Positions 17,595 through 27,480 are shown, counted from the stretch's first letter. The stretch is 64,000 nucleotides of DNA from Prevotellaceae bacterium (GCA_021772015.1 JAETNS010000005.1:62001-126000); one strand, 5' to 3'. Numbers and translations: made by a program. Notes: generated from the letters alone by a model not told the origin.

Positions 17595-19208
17595 ATGAAA
17601 TTCATCGTCGCTTTTCTTTTTGCTGTCATATCCTTCTCCGCCTGCCACGCTTCCGCTTTCACTGACCGGGAAGTGGAGCGGTCGCTGGTGCAACTTGATA
17701 ATGAGCTGAAACACCGGGACAGATATTTCGAGAAACGGGTGAGCCGTCTCGATTCCCTCAAACGGGAACGCAAGTCGCTCGCGGGGAAAGACACGATAGG
17801 TTGGCTTGAGACGACGATGGAGATCGCCAAGGGGTACAATTCGTTCAACAATGACTCGGCTCTGGTCTATTACACCAAAGGGTATGACGCTGCCTTGGAG
17901 ATCGCCGGCCGTCAACCTCACACCCGTCTTGGTCAGCTCGCAGACTCTTTGCAGGCGGAATTCCGTCTCCGCCGAGCCACTTACATGTCGCTCAGCGGCT
18001 TCATCACCGACGCTGTCAACGAGTATGAGGCTGTCGACACCTCCCGCATGGGGCCGGGGCTGATGGCGACATACCATGAGTCGGGCCGTCAGATGTATTC
18101 ATTCATATCCTCATATTACGGTGGATGGCTGGAGACTTATGATTACTGGAACAACCGCTCGATAGAGTCGCAGCGTAGCCTGCTGCCGTTGCTCGATCCG
18201 GCAGGGGACAAATACCTGCTGAATCTCGGTGAGTATTACTACAATATCAGGGAGTACGCGCGCAGCCGCGAGATACTCCTCGACCTTGCCAAAAAGATAA
18301 AGAAGGATTCCCCGACATACGCGATCGCCACCCATATTCTGGCTTCGATAGCCCTGACCCGGGGTGACCGCAACGAATACCTCTATTACCTGACCCAGTC
18401 GGCCATAGCAGACACCCGTCAGGCAACCTTGGAGGTGATCTCATTGCAGGAACTCGCCGGGGTGCTGTATGAGATGGACGACAAACGCCGCGCCCACGAG
18501 TATATCTCCGTGGCGATGAACAACGCCGTGGAGAGCCGTGCCTCGGTCAGGATGATGAAGACAACAGAGCTGCTTTCGATGGTAGAGGAGGACCATAACT
18601 CGCAGATAACCCTCTGGAGAACATGGATGTACGCCATCATAGCGGTGCTGATGATGTGTATGTGTGCATTGATCGTGTCGATGTTTTTCCTGCGCCGGCA
18701 GCTGACCCGTGTAGCCCGAATGAAACAGGAGCTGCAGGATGCCAACCAGACAAAGGATGTGTATATCAGTCAGTTCCTTTCGCTCTGCTCGATCTATATG
18801 GACAAGTTGAAGCAGTTCGGCAAGCTTGTCAACCGCAAGATCTCGGCCGGTCAGGTGGATGACCTTTACAAGCTGACAAAATCAGGCAAGTTCGTTGAGG
18901 AGCAGAGCGTTGACTTCTACAAGGTCTTTGATGACGCATTCCTGCACATATATCCTGATTTCGTCGACAAGGTAAACGCCCTGTTGCGCCCGGAAGAAAG
19001 GATTGTCCTTGGAGAGGATGAGCAGATGAACTCCGACCTGCGCATCCTCGCGTTCATGCGTCTCGGAATCGATGACACCAACCGTGTCGCCCAGATCCTG
19101 AACTTCTCGGTCAACACCATCTACGCCTACCGCAACCGTCTGCGCAACCGCGCCATCAACCGCGCCACCTTCGAGGCCGACATCATGGCCATCGGCTCCT
19201 TGGAGTGA
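17595..19208 (+). CDS. TPR - transmembrane - HTH regulator (DUF6377-like)
   Basis: 537 aa. A signal sequence or lipoprotein-like leader (...ISFSAC, Cys near 16-17) is followed by a helical, TPR-like periplasmic region (about 25-330), one TM (about 338-362, YAIIAVLMMCMCALIVSMFFL) and a cytoplasmic coiled segment. The C-terminus ends in a LuxR-like HTH (about 470-530; LGIDDTNRVAQIL...VNTIYAYRNRLRNRA). This layout is typical of Bacteroidales membrane-bound regulators that sense in the periplasm and bind DNA directly. It has its own promoter and a strong terminator. Its target genes are not evident from its position between surA and trxA. A second regulator of similar design lies at the right edge of the window. 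Confidence 0.85.
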   Translation: MKFIVAFLFAVISFSACHASAFTDREVERSLVQLDNELKHRDRYFEKRVSRLDSLKRERKSLAGKDTIGWLETTMEIAKGYNSFNNDSALVYYTKGYDAALEIAGRQPHTRLGQLADSLQAEFRLRRATYMSLSGFITDAVNEYEAVDTSRMGPGLMATYHESGRQMYSFISSYYGGWLETYDYWNNRSIESQRSLLPLLDPAGDKYLLNLGEYYYNIREYARSREILLDLAKKIKKDSPTYAIATHILASIALTRGDRNEYLYYLTQSAIADTRQATLEVISLQELAGVLYEMDDKRRAHEYISVAMNNAVESRASVRMMKTTELLSMVEEDHNSQITLWRTWMYAIIAVLMMCMCALIVSMFFLRRQLTRVARMKQELQDANQTKDVYISQFLSLCSIYMDKLKQFGKLVNRKISAGQVDDLYKLTKSGKFVEEQSVDFYKVFDDAFLHIYPDFVDKVNALLRPEERIVLGEDEQMNSDLRILAFMRLGIDDTNRVAQILNFSVNTIYAYRNRLRNRAINRATFEADIMAIGSLE

Positions 19209-19234
19209 GCTATTCTGCCGCATAAATACCGCAT

Positions 19235-19289
19235 AAATATTGTAGGGCATGTAAACCTGTCTTGGCGGTTTACATGCCCTACAATATTT
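19235..19289. terminator. Bidirectional terminator hairpin between convergent genes
   Basis: A perfect 23-nt inverted repeat (arms 19235-19257 and 19267-19289, 9-nt loop) between the TPR regulator (+) and trxA (-). The arms end in AAATATT/AATATTT, so each strand has a short U-rich tail. Confidence 0.85.
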
Positions 19290-19305
19290 TATGTGGCGTG
19301 ATGGC

Positions 19306-19623
19306 TTAGAGGGCCAGCAGCTCCTCGATCTTGGCTACGAGGGTTTCGCGTGACTGTGAGCCGGCCAGGCGGATGGGGGCTTTCTCCCCATTCTTGAAGA
19401 AGAGGATGGTCGGGAGGGACATCACGCGGTATTCGGTGGCGAGGTCCCCCTCTTCATCTACATTGTATTTGCCGATCACGACTTTACCTTCATATTCCTG
19501 GGCGAGCTGGTCGATCAGTGGAGCCATTGCTTTGCAGGGGCCGCACCATGTGGCCCAGCAGTCGATTACAACTGGTTTGCCCGATTCGATGATTTCGCGG
19601 GCGTTCTGGTCTGTGATAGTCAT
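19306..19623 (-). CDS. trxA: Thioredoxin
   Basis: 105 aa from the ATG at 19623 (MTITDQN), the normal thioredoxin length; an in-frame ATG at 19674 would add 17 unrelated residues. The WCGPC active site is at C27/C30, and the cis-Pro loop (SLPTILFF) and GSQSRETL region are intact. Cytoplasmic dithiol reductant. It lies 68 nt after dnaE in the same direction and ends at the shared terminator, so it may be both co-transcribed and separately expressed. Confidence 0.96.
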   Translation of the reverse strand: MTITDQNAREIIESGKPVVIDCWATWCGPCKAMAPLIDQLAQEYEGKVVIGKYNVDEEGDLATEYRVMSLPTILFFKNGEKAPIRLAGSQSRETLVAKIEELLAL

Positions 19624-19691
19624 ATCTTTATTATGGTTTGTGTGAATGTCTGTTTTATATGTAAGCAGCGGCAATTGGCCGGCATTTGCCT

Positions 19692-22600
19692 TTATTTGCG
19701 CGAGCCGTGAAGCTCGAACTTGTATTCCAGTGGGAGTGAGTCAAGGATGTTGACAAGTTTGCGGTCCATAGGCATCTTCAGAGATGAGGTCATCCGCAGC
19801 CAGCGGTTGGCATCGGGGTCGAATATGCGGAAGTTTATGTTACCTTTCCCCGCGTCAGGATTCTTCGTAGCCAGATGTTCCTTGATAAGATCGGTGACCG
19901 CCGGTTTGAGATCGTCGCGGGTGATCGACAGGGTCACGCCTGAGATCAGCTCATCTTTCACGTCATCGAGGAGCTGTATCCTGACGACTTCGAACTGCGG
20001 GGGATTGGTGAAGCGGCGTTCGGCGCGGACCGTCACCATTATCGGGGTTCCCTCGCGGCCATATTTGGCGAAGTCGATATATTTCTGGCCGAAGAGGCGG
20101 ATCTCCGTCGAGCCGGTATAGTCTTCAAGGGTTATGATGGCGAAGTTGCCCCCTTTGCGGGTAGGTTTCTCCACGAATTTTGTCACCATGCCGCCGAAGG
20201 TCAGCTCTTTGCCCTCCTCGGGGACAGCCTCGGTGAAGTCTTTCACGGAGCGCATGCCGTAGTTCAGCTCCATGTAGTAGCGGTCGAGGGGATGGGCCGA
20301 GAGATACATCCCGACAAGTTCGCGCTCTTTTTCCAGTTTGACAGCGTCGACCCAGGGAACGGCGCTCCTGACCTCCGGGCGGCCGGCGGTGTTGAGGTCG
20401 GCAGCCTCCTCCAGATCGCCGAAAAGAGAGGCGGAAGCCTCCATCTGGGCGTTCTGGTACATCTGGCCGTAGCGCAGCAATTGGTCGGAGAAACTCTCGT
20501 CACGGCTGTTCTTCTCGAAATAGTCCTCACGTTTGATGTCGGTGTACCAGTCGAAAGCCCCGGCGAGGACGAGGGAGTCGAATACGCGGCGGTTGATCAG
20601 GCGGCAAGGGACGCGCTCGACAAAGTCATAGGGGGAGGTGAATTTCCCTCCCTCGTCGCGGGTCTGGATAATGGCGGCGACTACGTTGTCTCCCACCCCT
20701 TTTATCGCGGCCAGTCCGAAGCGGATGTCACCGTTGGCGTTCACACCGAAGTCGTTGAAAGATTCGTTGACATCGGGTCCTTTGACGGGGATCTTCATCG
20801 CCTTGCACTCATCCATGAAGTTGGTCAGCTTTGTGATGTCGTTGCGGTTGCGCGACAAGACGGCCGCCATGTATTCCGCCGGGTAGTTGGCCTTAAGGTA
20901 TGCGGTCTGGAAGGCGACCCACGAGTAGCAGGTAGCGTGTGACTTGTTGAAGGCGTAGGATGCGAACTTCTCCCAGTCGGCCCAGATTTTCTCGAGGACT
21001 TTCGGGTCATGGCCGTTGGCCTGCCCACCGGCGAGGAATTTCCCTTTGAGGTGGTTCATCTTGTCGATGAGCTTCTTTCCCATCGCCTTTCGGAGGGTGT
21101 CGCTCTCGCCACGGGTGAAGTTGGCCAGCAGGCGGCTCAGGAGCATGACCTGCTCCTGGTAGACCGTCACCCCGTAGGTGTCCTTGAGGTACTTCTCCAT
21201 CACCGGGATATCGTAGACGATCGGCGACCGGCCATGTTTTCGGGCGATGAAGTCGGGAATATAGTCCATAGGCCCCGGACGGTAGAGGGCGTTCATGGCG
21301 ATCAGGTCCTCGAATACCGACGGCTGCAGCTCGCGGAGATATTTCTGCATGCCGGCCGACTCGAACTGGAATGTGCCGATCGTACGTCCCTCGCAATAAA
21401 GCTGGTAGGTTTTCGGGTCGTCGATCGGTATCTTCTCCATGTCGATGTCTATCCCCCGGGTCAGCTTTATGTTCTTGACCGCGTCCATTATTATGGAGAG
21501 GGTCTTCAGACCCAGAAAGTCCATCTTGATAAGCCCTGTCTCCTCGATCACGCGGCCCTCGTATTGGGTCACGAGCAGTTTCCCCTCTATCTTGTCGTCG
21601 GCGGTGGCGACAGGAACCCAGTCGGAGATCGCGTCGCGGCAGATGATCACGCCGCAGGCGTGAACGCCGGTGTTGCGGACATTCCCCTCAAGCTGGCGGG
21701 CATATTTGAGGGTCTCCTTCATGATCGGATCGGGGTTCTGAAGCTCCTCCTTGAATTCCGGGACATAGTCGTAGCAGTTTCCGAGAGTCGGTTTCAGTTC
21801 CTTTCCGTTGACCTCCGGCATGTGGCGGGGTATCATCTTTGTCAGCCGGTCGCTTTCGGGGATCGGCAATCCCTCGACACGGGCGACATCCTTCAAGGCC
21901 GACTTGGCCGCCATCGTGCCGTAGGTGATGATATGCGCCACCTTCTCCGCTCCATATTTGTCAGTGACATATTTCAGCACGCGGGCGCGGCCGTCATCGT
22001 CAAAGTCGACATCGATATCTGGCAGCGAGATACGGTCGGGATTCAGGAAACGCTCGAACAGCAGGTCATATTTCACCGGGTCGATCTGGGTGATCCCGAG
22101 GCAGTAGGCCACGCATGACCCTGCGGCGGATCCACGGCCGGGGCCTACCGACACTCCGAGTTTGCGGCGGGACTCGTTGATGAAGTCCTGCACGATCAGG
22201 AAGTAGCCGGGGAAACCCATCGTCTTCATGATGTGAAGCTCGAACTTGATCCGCTCCTCAAGTTCTGGAGTCAGCGGAGACCCGTAACGCCGGGCCGCTC
22301 CCTCATAGGCGAGTTTTGCCAGATAGTCGGCCTCGAATTTTATGCGGTAGAGTTTGTCGTAACCTCCGAGTTTCTTTATCTTTTTCTCCCCCTCCTCGCG
22401 GCTCATGACCTCGTTGCCGTTCTCGTCGCGGGTGAACTCGTTGAAAAGCTCCTCCTCGGTGATGCGGGAGCGGTATTCCTCCTCTGTCCCGAATTCCTCC
22501 GGGATTGCAAAGAAGGGCATGATGGGGGCATGGTCGATGTCGTAGAACTCGACTTTGTCAAGGATTTCCCGGGTGTTGGCCAGAGCTTGCGGCAGGTCTG

Positions 22601-23501
22601 CGAACACTTGGCGCATCTCTTCGGTAGTCTTCAGCCATTCCTGTTTGGAATAGAGCATGCGGTTCTCGTCGGCGATTTTCTTGTTGGTGGCCACGCAGAT
22701 AAGCCTCTCGTGGGCCTCCGCGTCATCCTCGTTGACGAAATGCACGTCATTGGTGGCAACGACTTTGATCCCGTATTTCTCCGACAGCCGGAGCAATTCG
22801 GCGTTGACGGTCTCCTGGAGATGGAATGTCTCATGGTTGGCCCGCCGGGCGGTGGCCTTGTGGCGTTGAAGTTCAAGGTAATAGTCGTCGCCGAACACCT
22901 CTTTGTACCATCTGACCTGTTTCTCGGCCTCTTCGATCTCTCCGGCGGTTATCAGCCGGGGTATCTCCCCGCCGAGACATGCCGAGCAGCAGATAAGGCC
23001 CTCGCTGTGGGCGCGAAGTTCCTCCTTGTCGGTCCTTGGATGGAAATAGAAGCCTTCGGTCCAGGCGCGGGAGACAATCTTCACCAGATTGTGGTAGCCG
23101 GTGATGTTTTTGGCGAGCAATATTAGATGCCGCCCTTTGTCCCCCTTGTCCCCACGGTCAGCGAGAGAATTCTTGGCGACATACACCTCGCAGCCGAAGA
23201 TCGGCTTGAATATCTTTTTTTCGAGAGAGGCTGCCTCTTCCCTTTTAGCGTCGGCTGTCGCCGCGTCGCCCCCTTTTTCAGCTTCTTCGGCGGCTTTGAG
23301 CGCGTCTTTTATGGCACCTTTTGTCTTGCCGTTTTTCTTGGCTACATAGTTGAAGAACTCCTTGATGCCGAACATGTTGCCATGATCTGTCAAGGCGATG
23401 CCGGGCATGCCGTCGGCCATCGCCTTGTCGACAAGGGCGTTGATCGAGGCTTGCCCGTCGAGGACGGAGTATTGGGAATGGACGTGAAGGTGGGTGAACA
23501 T
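19692..23501 (-). CDS. dnaE: DNA polymerase III subunit alpha
   Basis: 1269 aa, replicative DNA polymerase. It begins with a PHP domain (FTHLHVHSQYSVLDGQ, DHGNMFGIKEF) that contains a short Lys/Ala/Glu-rich insertion (about residues 55-95), which is common in Bacteroidota. The palm motif PDIDVDFDDD carries the catalytic aspartates, followed by the finger, HhH and OB-fold (GGMVTKFVEK...TGSTEIRLFG) regions. Its ATG overlaps the tsaB stop by one base (TGATG), which suggests translational coupling. Confidence 0.97.
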   Translation of the reverse strand: MFTHLHVHSQYSVLDGQASINALVDKAMADGMPGIALTDHGNMFGIKEFFNYVAKKNGKTKGAIKDALKAAEEAEKGGDAATADAKREEAASLEKKIFKPIFGCEVYVAKNSLADRGDKGDKGRHLILLAKNITGYHNLVKIVSRAWTEGFYFHPRTDKEELRAHSEGLICCSACLGGEIPRLITAGEIEEAEKQVRWYKEVFGDDYYLELQRHKATARRANHETFHLQETVNAELLRLSEKYGIKVVATNDVHFVNEDDAEAHERLICVATNKKIADENRMLYSKQEWLKTTEEMRQVFADLPQALANTREILDKVEFYDIDHAPIMPFFAIPEEFGTEEEYRSRITEEELFNEFTRDENGNEVMSREEGEKKIKKLGGYDKLYRIKFEADYLAKLAYEGAARRYGSPLTPELEERIKFELHIMKTMGFPGYFLIVQDFINESRRKLGVSVGPGRGSAAGSCVAYCLGITQIDPVKYDLLFERFLNPDRISLPDIDVDFDDDGRARVLKYVTDKYGAEKVAHIITYGTMAAKSALKDVARVEGLPIPESDRLTKMIPRHMPEVNGKELKPTLGNCYDYVPEFKEELQNPDPIMKETLKYARQLEGNVRNTGVHACGVIICRDAISDWVPVATADDKIEGKLLVTQYEGRVIEETGLIKMDFLGLKTLSIIMDAVKNIKLTRGIDIDMEKIPIDDPKTYQLYCEGRTIGTFQFESAGMQKYLRELQPSVFEDLIAMNALYRPGPMDYIPDFIARKHGRSPIVYDIPVMEKYLKDTYGVTVYQEQVMLLSRLLANFTRGESDTLRKAMGKKLIDKMNHLKGKFLAGGQANGHDPKVLEKIWADWEKFASYAFNKSHATCYSWVAFQTAYLKANYPAEYMAAVLSRNRNDITKLTNFMDECKAMKIPVKGPDVNESFNDFGVNANGDIRFGLAAIKGVGDNVVAAIIQTRDEGGKFTSPYDFVERVPCRLINRRVFDSLVLAGAFDWYTDIKREDYFEKNSRDESFSDQLLRYGQMYQNAQMEASASLFGDLEEAADLNTAGRPEVRSAVPWVDAVKLEKERELVGMYLSAHPLDRYYMELNYGMRSVKDFTEAVPEEGKELTFGGMVTKFVEKPTRKGGNFAIITLEDYTGSTEIRLFGQKYIDFAKYGREGTPIMVTVRAERRFTNPPQFEVVRIQLLDDVKDELISGVTLSITRDDLKPAVTDLIKEHLATKNPDAGKGNINFRIFDPDANRWLRMTSSLKMPMDRKLVNILDSLPLEYKFELHGSRK

Positions 23502-24199
23502 CAGACGAAAAGGTTGCGTGGTTTCGTGGCCTGGAAATCTTTGAGATAGAGAGGGACGGAATATGCGAGGTCGAGGAAGTCGCCGTCGCGGAAAGCGCGC
23601 TCCGACAAGGCCACCATGTCGACAGCCAGCGGGCTGATGTCGGGGATGAAAATCGCGTCGGGATTTTCCCCTAACAAGGATTTCGCCTTTTCAGAGCCGT
23701 CTCCGAAAAAAGCGACCGGCCCGGCGGCAAGGAATTCACCGTAACTGTCGGAGTCGAGGACAAGGGGAGAGGAGGGCATAAGCGCGTTCAGGGCCAGATC
23801 GTAGACCGCAGTATAGACCTCCATGCGTCGCGCGTCGATCATCGGCGCGAAGAGGGTTCCATCCGGCAGGTCGTCACGCGAGAACATCACCCCCACAGAC
23901 ATCAGTTCGAGGGTAGGCACACCGATCAGCGGGATCTCAAGGGCGTATGCGAGACCTTTCGCCTCGCTTAAGCCGATACGCAGGCCGGTATAGCTGCCCG
24001 GTCCGATTGATACGGCTACGGCATCGAGTTTCATCTCATGTCGGCGCAGATGGTCAAGCGCCTCTTTTATGAAGCCGCTCAGCAGGACCGCATGGTTGCG
24101 ACCCTGGAAATCCTCGTTGTGGTGCAGTATGGCTCCTTCCGAGCTTAACGCCACGGAACACACCGAGGTTGAGGTCTCTATGTTGAGTATGGTTGCCAT
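23501..24199 (-). CDS. tsaB: tRNA N6-threonylcarbamoyladenosine biosynthesis protein TsaB
   Basis: 232 aa from the ATG at 24199 (MATILNIETSTSVCSVAL), the usual TsaB start; the longer frame to 24280 adds unconserved sequence. TsaB is an ASKHA-fold partner of TsaD and TsaE in t6A37 modification. The phosphate-1-like N-terminal motif NIETST and the SIGPGSYTGLRIG segment are intact. It is coupled to dnaE by a one-base overlap. Confidence 0.95.
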   Translation of the reverse strand: MATILNIETSTSVCSVALSSEGAILHHNEDFQGRNHAVLLSGFIKEALDHLRRHEMKLDAVAVSIGPGSYTGLRIGLSEAKGLAYALEIPLIGVPTLELMSVGVMFSRDDLPDGTLFAPMIDARRMEVYTAVYDLALNALMPSSPLVLDSDSYGEFLAAGPVAFFGDGSEKAKSLLGENPDAIFIPDISPLAVDMVALSERAFRDGDFLDLAYSVPLYLKDFQATKPRNLFV

Positions 24200-24540
24200 T
24201 GGGGGAATCCGGTAAGGGGGAGGGCGGTTTTGGACACTCGCCCGAAATTTTTCTACAAAATTACACAATTTTCTCATCAAAAAAAGTTAAATTTGCAAAC
24301 AAAAACAACCGGAGACCGGCTGAGGATTTTTAGAAGTCAATTAAACTTTTTCTTAAACTTATTCTTCTTTGCGCTTTTTGCCTCTTTTTAGCCATTTTAC
24401 CCTCGTTTTCGGTCGCGATGCCCGCATCGCTCACCTCAAATTCGGATAAAAATAGCCCAAAAATCGCTGTGAAGAAAAAAGTTTAAATGACTTCTTTGGG
24501 AAAAATCTCATCCGAACTCCCACTCCAAACAATACTCGTC
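24200..24540. promoter_or_regulatory. Divergent promoter region between tsaB and yicC
   Basis: 341 bp without a gene, AT-rich. On the minus strand TAATTTTG (24256-24263) lies 57 nt before tsaB. On the plus strand TAAATTTG (24288-24295) lies about 245 nt before yicC. Neither has a clear -33 TTTG at 20 nt. The rest holds a T-rich tract (24340-24410) and no hairpin or small ORF that I can support. Confidence 0.5.
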
Positions 24541-25416
24541 ATGATTCTTTCAATGACCGGGTTCGGCAGCGCGACCGCCGAATGCCTTAACAAGAAATTC
24601 ACCGTAGAAGTCAAATCACTGAACTCAAAGCAGCTCGACCTCACTTTGCGTCTGCCGCAAGGTTACAGACAGGCCGAGGCGGAGGTTCGCGCCATAGTCG
24701 CTCCACGCCTTGAACGCGGGAAATCGGAGCTCACGGCGTTTGTCGAGACTGTCTCCGGGGAGGCTTCCGCGAGTCTGAACCTTGAGGCGATGGCCGATTA
24801 CAAGAGGCAGATCATCGAGGCCTCGGCCGCGCTGGGGATTCCAGAGCCGTCCGACTGGTACGGGGTGTTGCTGCGTATGCCTGATGTGATAAAGTCTGAT
24901 GTTCCGTCTGAAGCCGCCGAGCCTGAGAAAGAGGCTCTGCTTGACTGCGTGAGACGCGCCGTCGATGGGTTGATGGAGCATCGGGCCGCCGAGGGGCGCC
25001 GTCTTGACGATTTCTTCCGCAGCCGGATAAAGCGGATTTCCGACCTGTTGGCGGAAGTGCCCCGTTATGAATCGGAACGCATCACAAAGATCCGTAGCCG
25101 CATCACCGATTCTCTCTCCTCGATCCCCAAAGTCGATTATGACAAGGGCCGTCTGGAGCAGGAGATGATCTTCTATATAGAGAAGCTTGACATCAACGAG
25201 GAGAAGCAGCGGCTGGCTCAGCATCTGCGCTATTTCCTCGAGACTCTTGACGCGGCTCCCGGCCAGGGAAAGAAGCTCGGATTCATCTCCCAGGAGATGG
25301 GACGCGAGATCAACACCCTCGGATCGAAGAGCAACCAGGCCGACATGCAGATCCTCGTCGTGAAGATGAAGGATGAGCTGGAGCAGATCAAGGAGCAGGT
25401 GCTCAATGTGATGTGA
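24541..25416 (+). CDS. yicC: YicC family endoribonuclease-like protein
   Basis: 291 aa. I chose the ATG at 24541 because the family starts MIxSMTGFG; the frame is open to an upstream ATG at 24487. The N-terminal YicC domain (SMTGFGSATAE, LNSKQLDLTLRLP) and C-terminal DUF1806 region (GKKLGFISQEMGREINTLGSKSN) are both intact. Members act in RNA turnover. It is followed by a separate GH53 gene 114 nt downstream. Confidence 0.93.
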   Translation: MILSMTGFGSATAECLNKKFTVEVKSLNSKQLDLTLRLPQGYRQAEAEVRAIVAPRLERGKSELTAFVETVSGEASASLNLEAMADYKRQIIEASAALGIPEPSDWYGVLLRMPDVIKSDVPSEAAEPEKEALLDCVRRAVDGLMEHRAAEGRRLDDFFRSRIKRISDLLAEVPRYESERITKIRSRITDSLSSIPKVDYDKGRLEQEMIFYIEKLDINEEKQRLAQHLRYFLETLDAAPGQGKKLGFISQEMGREINTLGSKSNQADMQILVVKMKDELEQIKEQVLNVM

Positions 25417-25530
25417 TTCAGTCGGGGCGATTTAAGGTTATTTGAGGAATTTTACGGAAAAACAGGCAAGATTTCCGACGGAGATCCGTTAAGAGGTTGT
25501 CTGAAATTTTAGATCCCTCCACGATACCAT

Positions 25531-26802
25531 ATGAAACACAGATTACTTCTTTTTTGCGCAGGAATCCTGCTCGCAGCCTCCGGCATGTTGGCCGAAAGAC
25601 GCTACGCCGGAGGGGACATATCGCTTTTGCCCGATTATGAGGCGGCGGGAGCAGTGTATCTCGACTACGACGGCAGGCCGATTGACGGTTCGGCCTTGGA
25701 TTTTTTCAAGGGTGAAGGCCTCGATGTCATGAGGGTCAGACTTTTCGTCAATCCCTCCAAATACACCGGTCCCGATAAAGATCCCAATACCTGTCAGGAC
25801 CTGGAGTATATCATTCCCCTCTGCAAACGCATCAAGGCAGCAGGTCTGCCTCTTATGCTCGACTTCCATTATTCCGACACGTGGGCAGATCCCGGAAAGC
25901 AATGGACTCCGGCTGAATGGGTCGGGCTGACAGATGAGCAACTTTACCGGAAGATCTATGATTATACCCGGGAGACACTTCTCGCACTGTCTGCCGAGGG
26001 TATAGTCCCTGATTTCATCCAGACAGGCAACGAGATCTCCTACGGTATGATGTGGGGAGCATGGAACGCTTCCGAGTCCTCGCTCAAGAAATGTTACACC
26101 AACAGTCCCGAGGCCAACTGGACCCGTTTCATCACTCTCCTGAAGCAGGCCGGAAAGGCTTGCCGTGAAGTTTGTCCGCAGGCCAGAATAGTACTCCATA
26201 CCGAGAGGACTCCCAACATCAACGTCCAGTATAATTTCTATAATAAGATGAGGCAGGGGAATGTGGATTACGATATCATCGGAATCAGCTACTATCCATA
26301 TTTCCATGGCAAGCTGCCTGTCCTTGAAACCGCCCTCAAAAGCCTTGAGACGAATTTCCCCGACAAGGAGATAATGATAGTCGAGACTGGGTATGCCTAC
26401 AAATGGGAGGTGCCCGGCTCGGATCCGAAATTCGACTATACCGCCACTTATCCTTATTCCGATGCCGGCCAGGCTGCTTTCACACGCGATCTGGTGGCCA
26501 CCGCGAAAAAACATGACAATGTGACCGCCATCATATGGTGGTGGCCCGAATATAACGCTTACCGGACCTCCTTGTCAGGCTGGTACAACGCCCCTTTGTT
26601 TGACAGCACCAACGGCCGCGCCTGCTCCGCCATAAAGGAACTTGCCGGATTTGCCGAGAAGGCCGGCATAGAAGGAGTTGAGGCCGACCGTGACGCTTCA
26701 TCCTCCGAATCCCCCTGGTATAACCTCCAGGGACAGCCTGTCGCCGAACCTCTCCTCCCCGGCCTCTACATACGTGACGGCGAAAAACGGCTGGTCAGAT
26801 GA
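25531..26802 (+). CDS. Secreted GH53 arabinogalactan endo-beta-1,4-galactanase
   Basis: 423 aa with a signal peptide (MKHRLLLFCAGILLAASGMLA). It hydrolyses beta-1,4-galactan side chains of pectin. The GH53 barrel (about 25-385) shows the acid/base Glu in QTGNEIS (E168) and the nucleophile in IVETGY (E285). Other family motifs are MRVRLFVNP and DFHYSDTWADPG. The last 30 residues (WYNLQGQPVAEPLLPGLYIRDG) form a short tail also seen on the GH13 enzyme at 54097, resembling a degenerate type IX sorting/Por tail. No SusC/D pair is adjacent, so it looks like an orphan enzyme. Confidence 0.93.
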   Translation: MKHRLLLFCAGILLAASGMLAERRYAGGDISLLPDYEAAGAVYLDYDGRPIDGSALDFFKGEGLDVMRVRLFVNPSKYTGPDKDPNTCQDLEYIIPLCKRIKAAGLPLMLDFHYSDTWADPGKQWTPAEWVGLTDEQLYRKIYDYTRETLLALSAEGIVPDFIQTGNEISYGMMWGAWNASESSLKKCYTNSPEANWTRFITLLKQAGKACREVCPQARIVLHTERTPNINVQYNFYNKMRQGNVDYDIIGISYYPYFHGKLPVLETALKSLETNFPDKEIMIVETGYAYKWEVPGSDPKFDYTATYPYSDAGQAAFTRDLVATAKKHDNVTAIIWWWPEYNAYRTSLSGWYNAPLFDSTNGRACSAIKELAGFAEKAGIEGVEADRDASSSESPWYNLQGQPVAEPLLPGLYIRDGEKRLVR

Positions 26803-26824
26803 CTCGCGTATAAAAAATTTTATC

Positions 26825-26832
26825 TATATTTG
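26825..26832 (+). promoter_or_regulatory. Candidate -7 box for the gmk operon
   Basis: TATATTTG, an exact TAnnTTTG match, 73 nt before the gmk ATG. No good -33 at the expected distance. A terminator-like hairpin begins only two bases downstream. Confidence 0.4.
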
Positions 26833-26833
26833 C

Positions 26834-26874
26834 AGGGTAGTAAACCGGATGACGGGTTGCTACCCTCCTTTTTT
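26834..26874 (+). terminator. Hairpin with U-run between GH53 and gmk
   Basis: Arms 26834-26846 and 26854-26866 (AGGGTAG/CTACCCT core, one G-U and one mismatch), a 7-nt loop, then CC and six T. It can end the GH53 transcript; if the -7 box at 26825 is used it would instead lie in the gmk leader. Confidence 0.65.
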
Positions 26875-26904
26875 GTTATTTTATAATTAGCAGAATTATC
26901 AGAT

Positions 26905-27477
26905 ATGGCAGGTAAACTCATAATAATATCCGCGCCGTCGGGATGCGGGAAATCGACTATCATCGGTGACATAATGGACCGTGGAGAACTCGACTTGCAG
27001 TTCTCCGTGTCGGCCACAAACCGCAAGCCTCGTCCCGGTGAGGAAGATGGCGTGAACTATCATTTTCTCTCAGACGAGCAGTTTCAGGAACTGATAGCCC
27101 AGGGGGCGTTTGTCGAATATGAGCAGGTATACCCGGGCCGTTATTACGGAACTCTCCGCAGCGAGATCGAGAACCGCGTGGCAGCCGGCCATAACGTGAT
27201 TCTCGACATAGATGTGTGTGGAGGAGTGAATGTCAAGGAGCTTTTTGGTGACAAGGCTATGGCGGTATTCATCGAGCCGCCAAGTATCGAGGAACTGCGC
27301 CGCCGTCTTATTAACCGTGGCAATGACTCGGAAGACTCCATACGGCAGCGTGTCGACCGCGCGGAATATGAGCTTGGCTTCATACCCAAGTATGACCATG
27401 TGGTCACCAACGATGACCTTTCGCGTGCTGTCAGCGAGGTCGAGGCATTGATACGCGAGTACATAGGTAAGGAGTAA
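26905..27477 (+). CDS. gmk: Guanylate kinase
   Basis: 190 aa, normal length. Phosphorylates GMP to GDP. The P-loop is SAPSGCGKST with K16, and the GMP-binding segment SATNRKPRPGE and the R-rich lid (RRRLINRG) are visible. First gene of a tight plus-strand run gmk-nadD-DUF5063-ligA, with only 3 nt to nadD. Confidence 0.97.
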   Translation: MAGKLIIISAPSGCGKSTIIGDIMDRGELDLQFSVSATNRKPRPGEEDGVNYHFLSDEQFQELIAQGAFVEYEQVYPGRYYGTLRSEIENRVAAGHNVILDIDVCGGVNVKELFGDKAMAVFIEPPSIEELRRRLINRGNDSEDSIRQRVDRAEYELGFIPKYDHVVTNDDLSRAVSEVEALIREYIGKE

Positions 27478-27480
27478 GCC

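Noticed and set aside
22233-23126. 297-codon plus-strand open frame
   Set aside because: Lies opposite dnaE, whose frame is continuous and conserved.
24487-24540. Upstream start for yicC
   Set aside because: The extra 18 residues do not match the family, which starts MIxSMTGFG.
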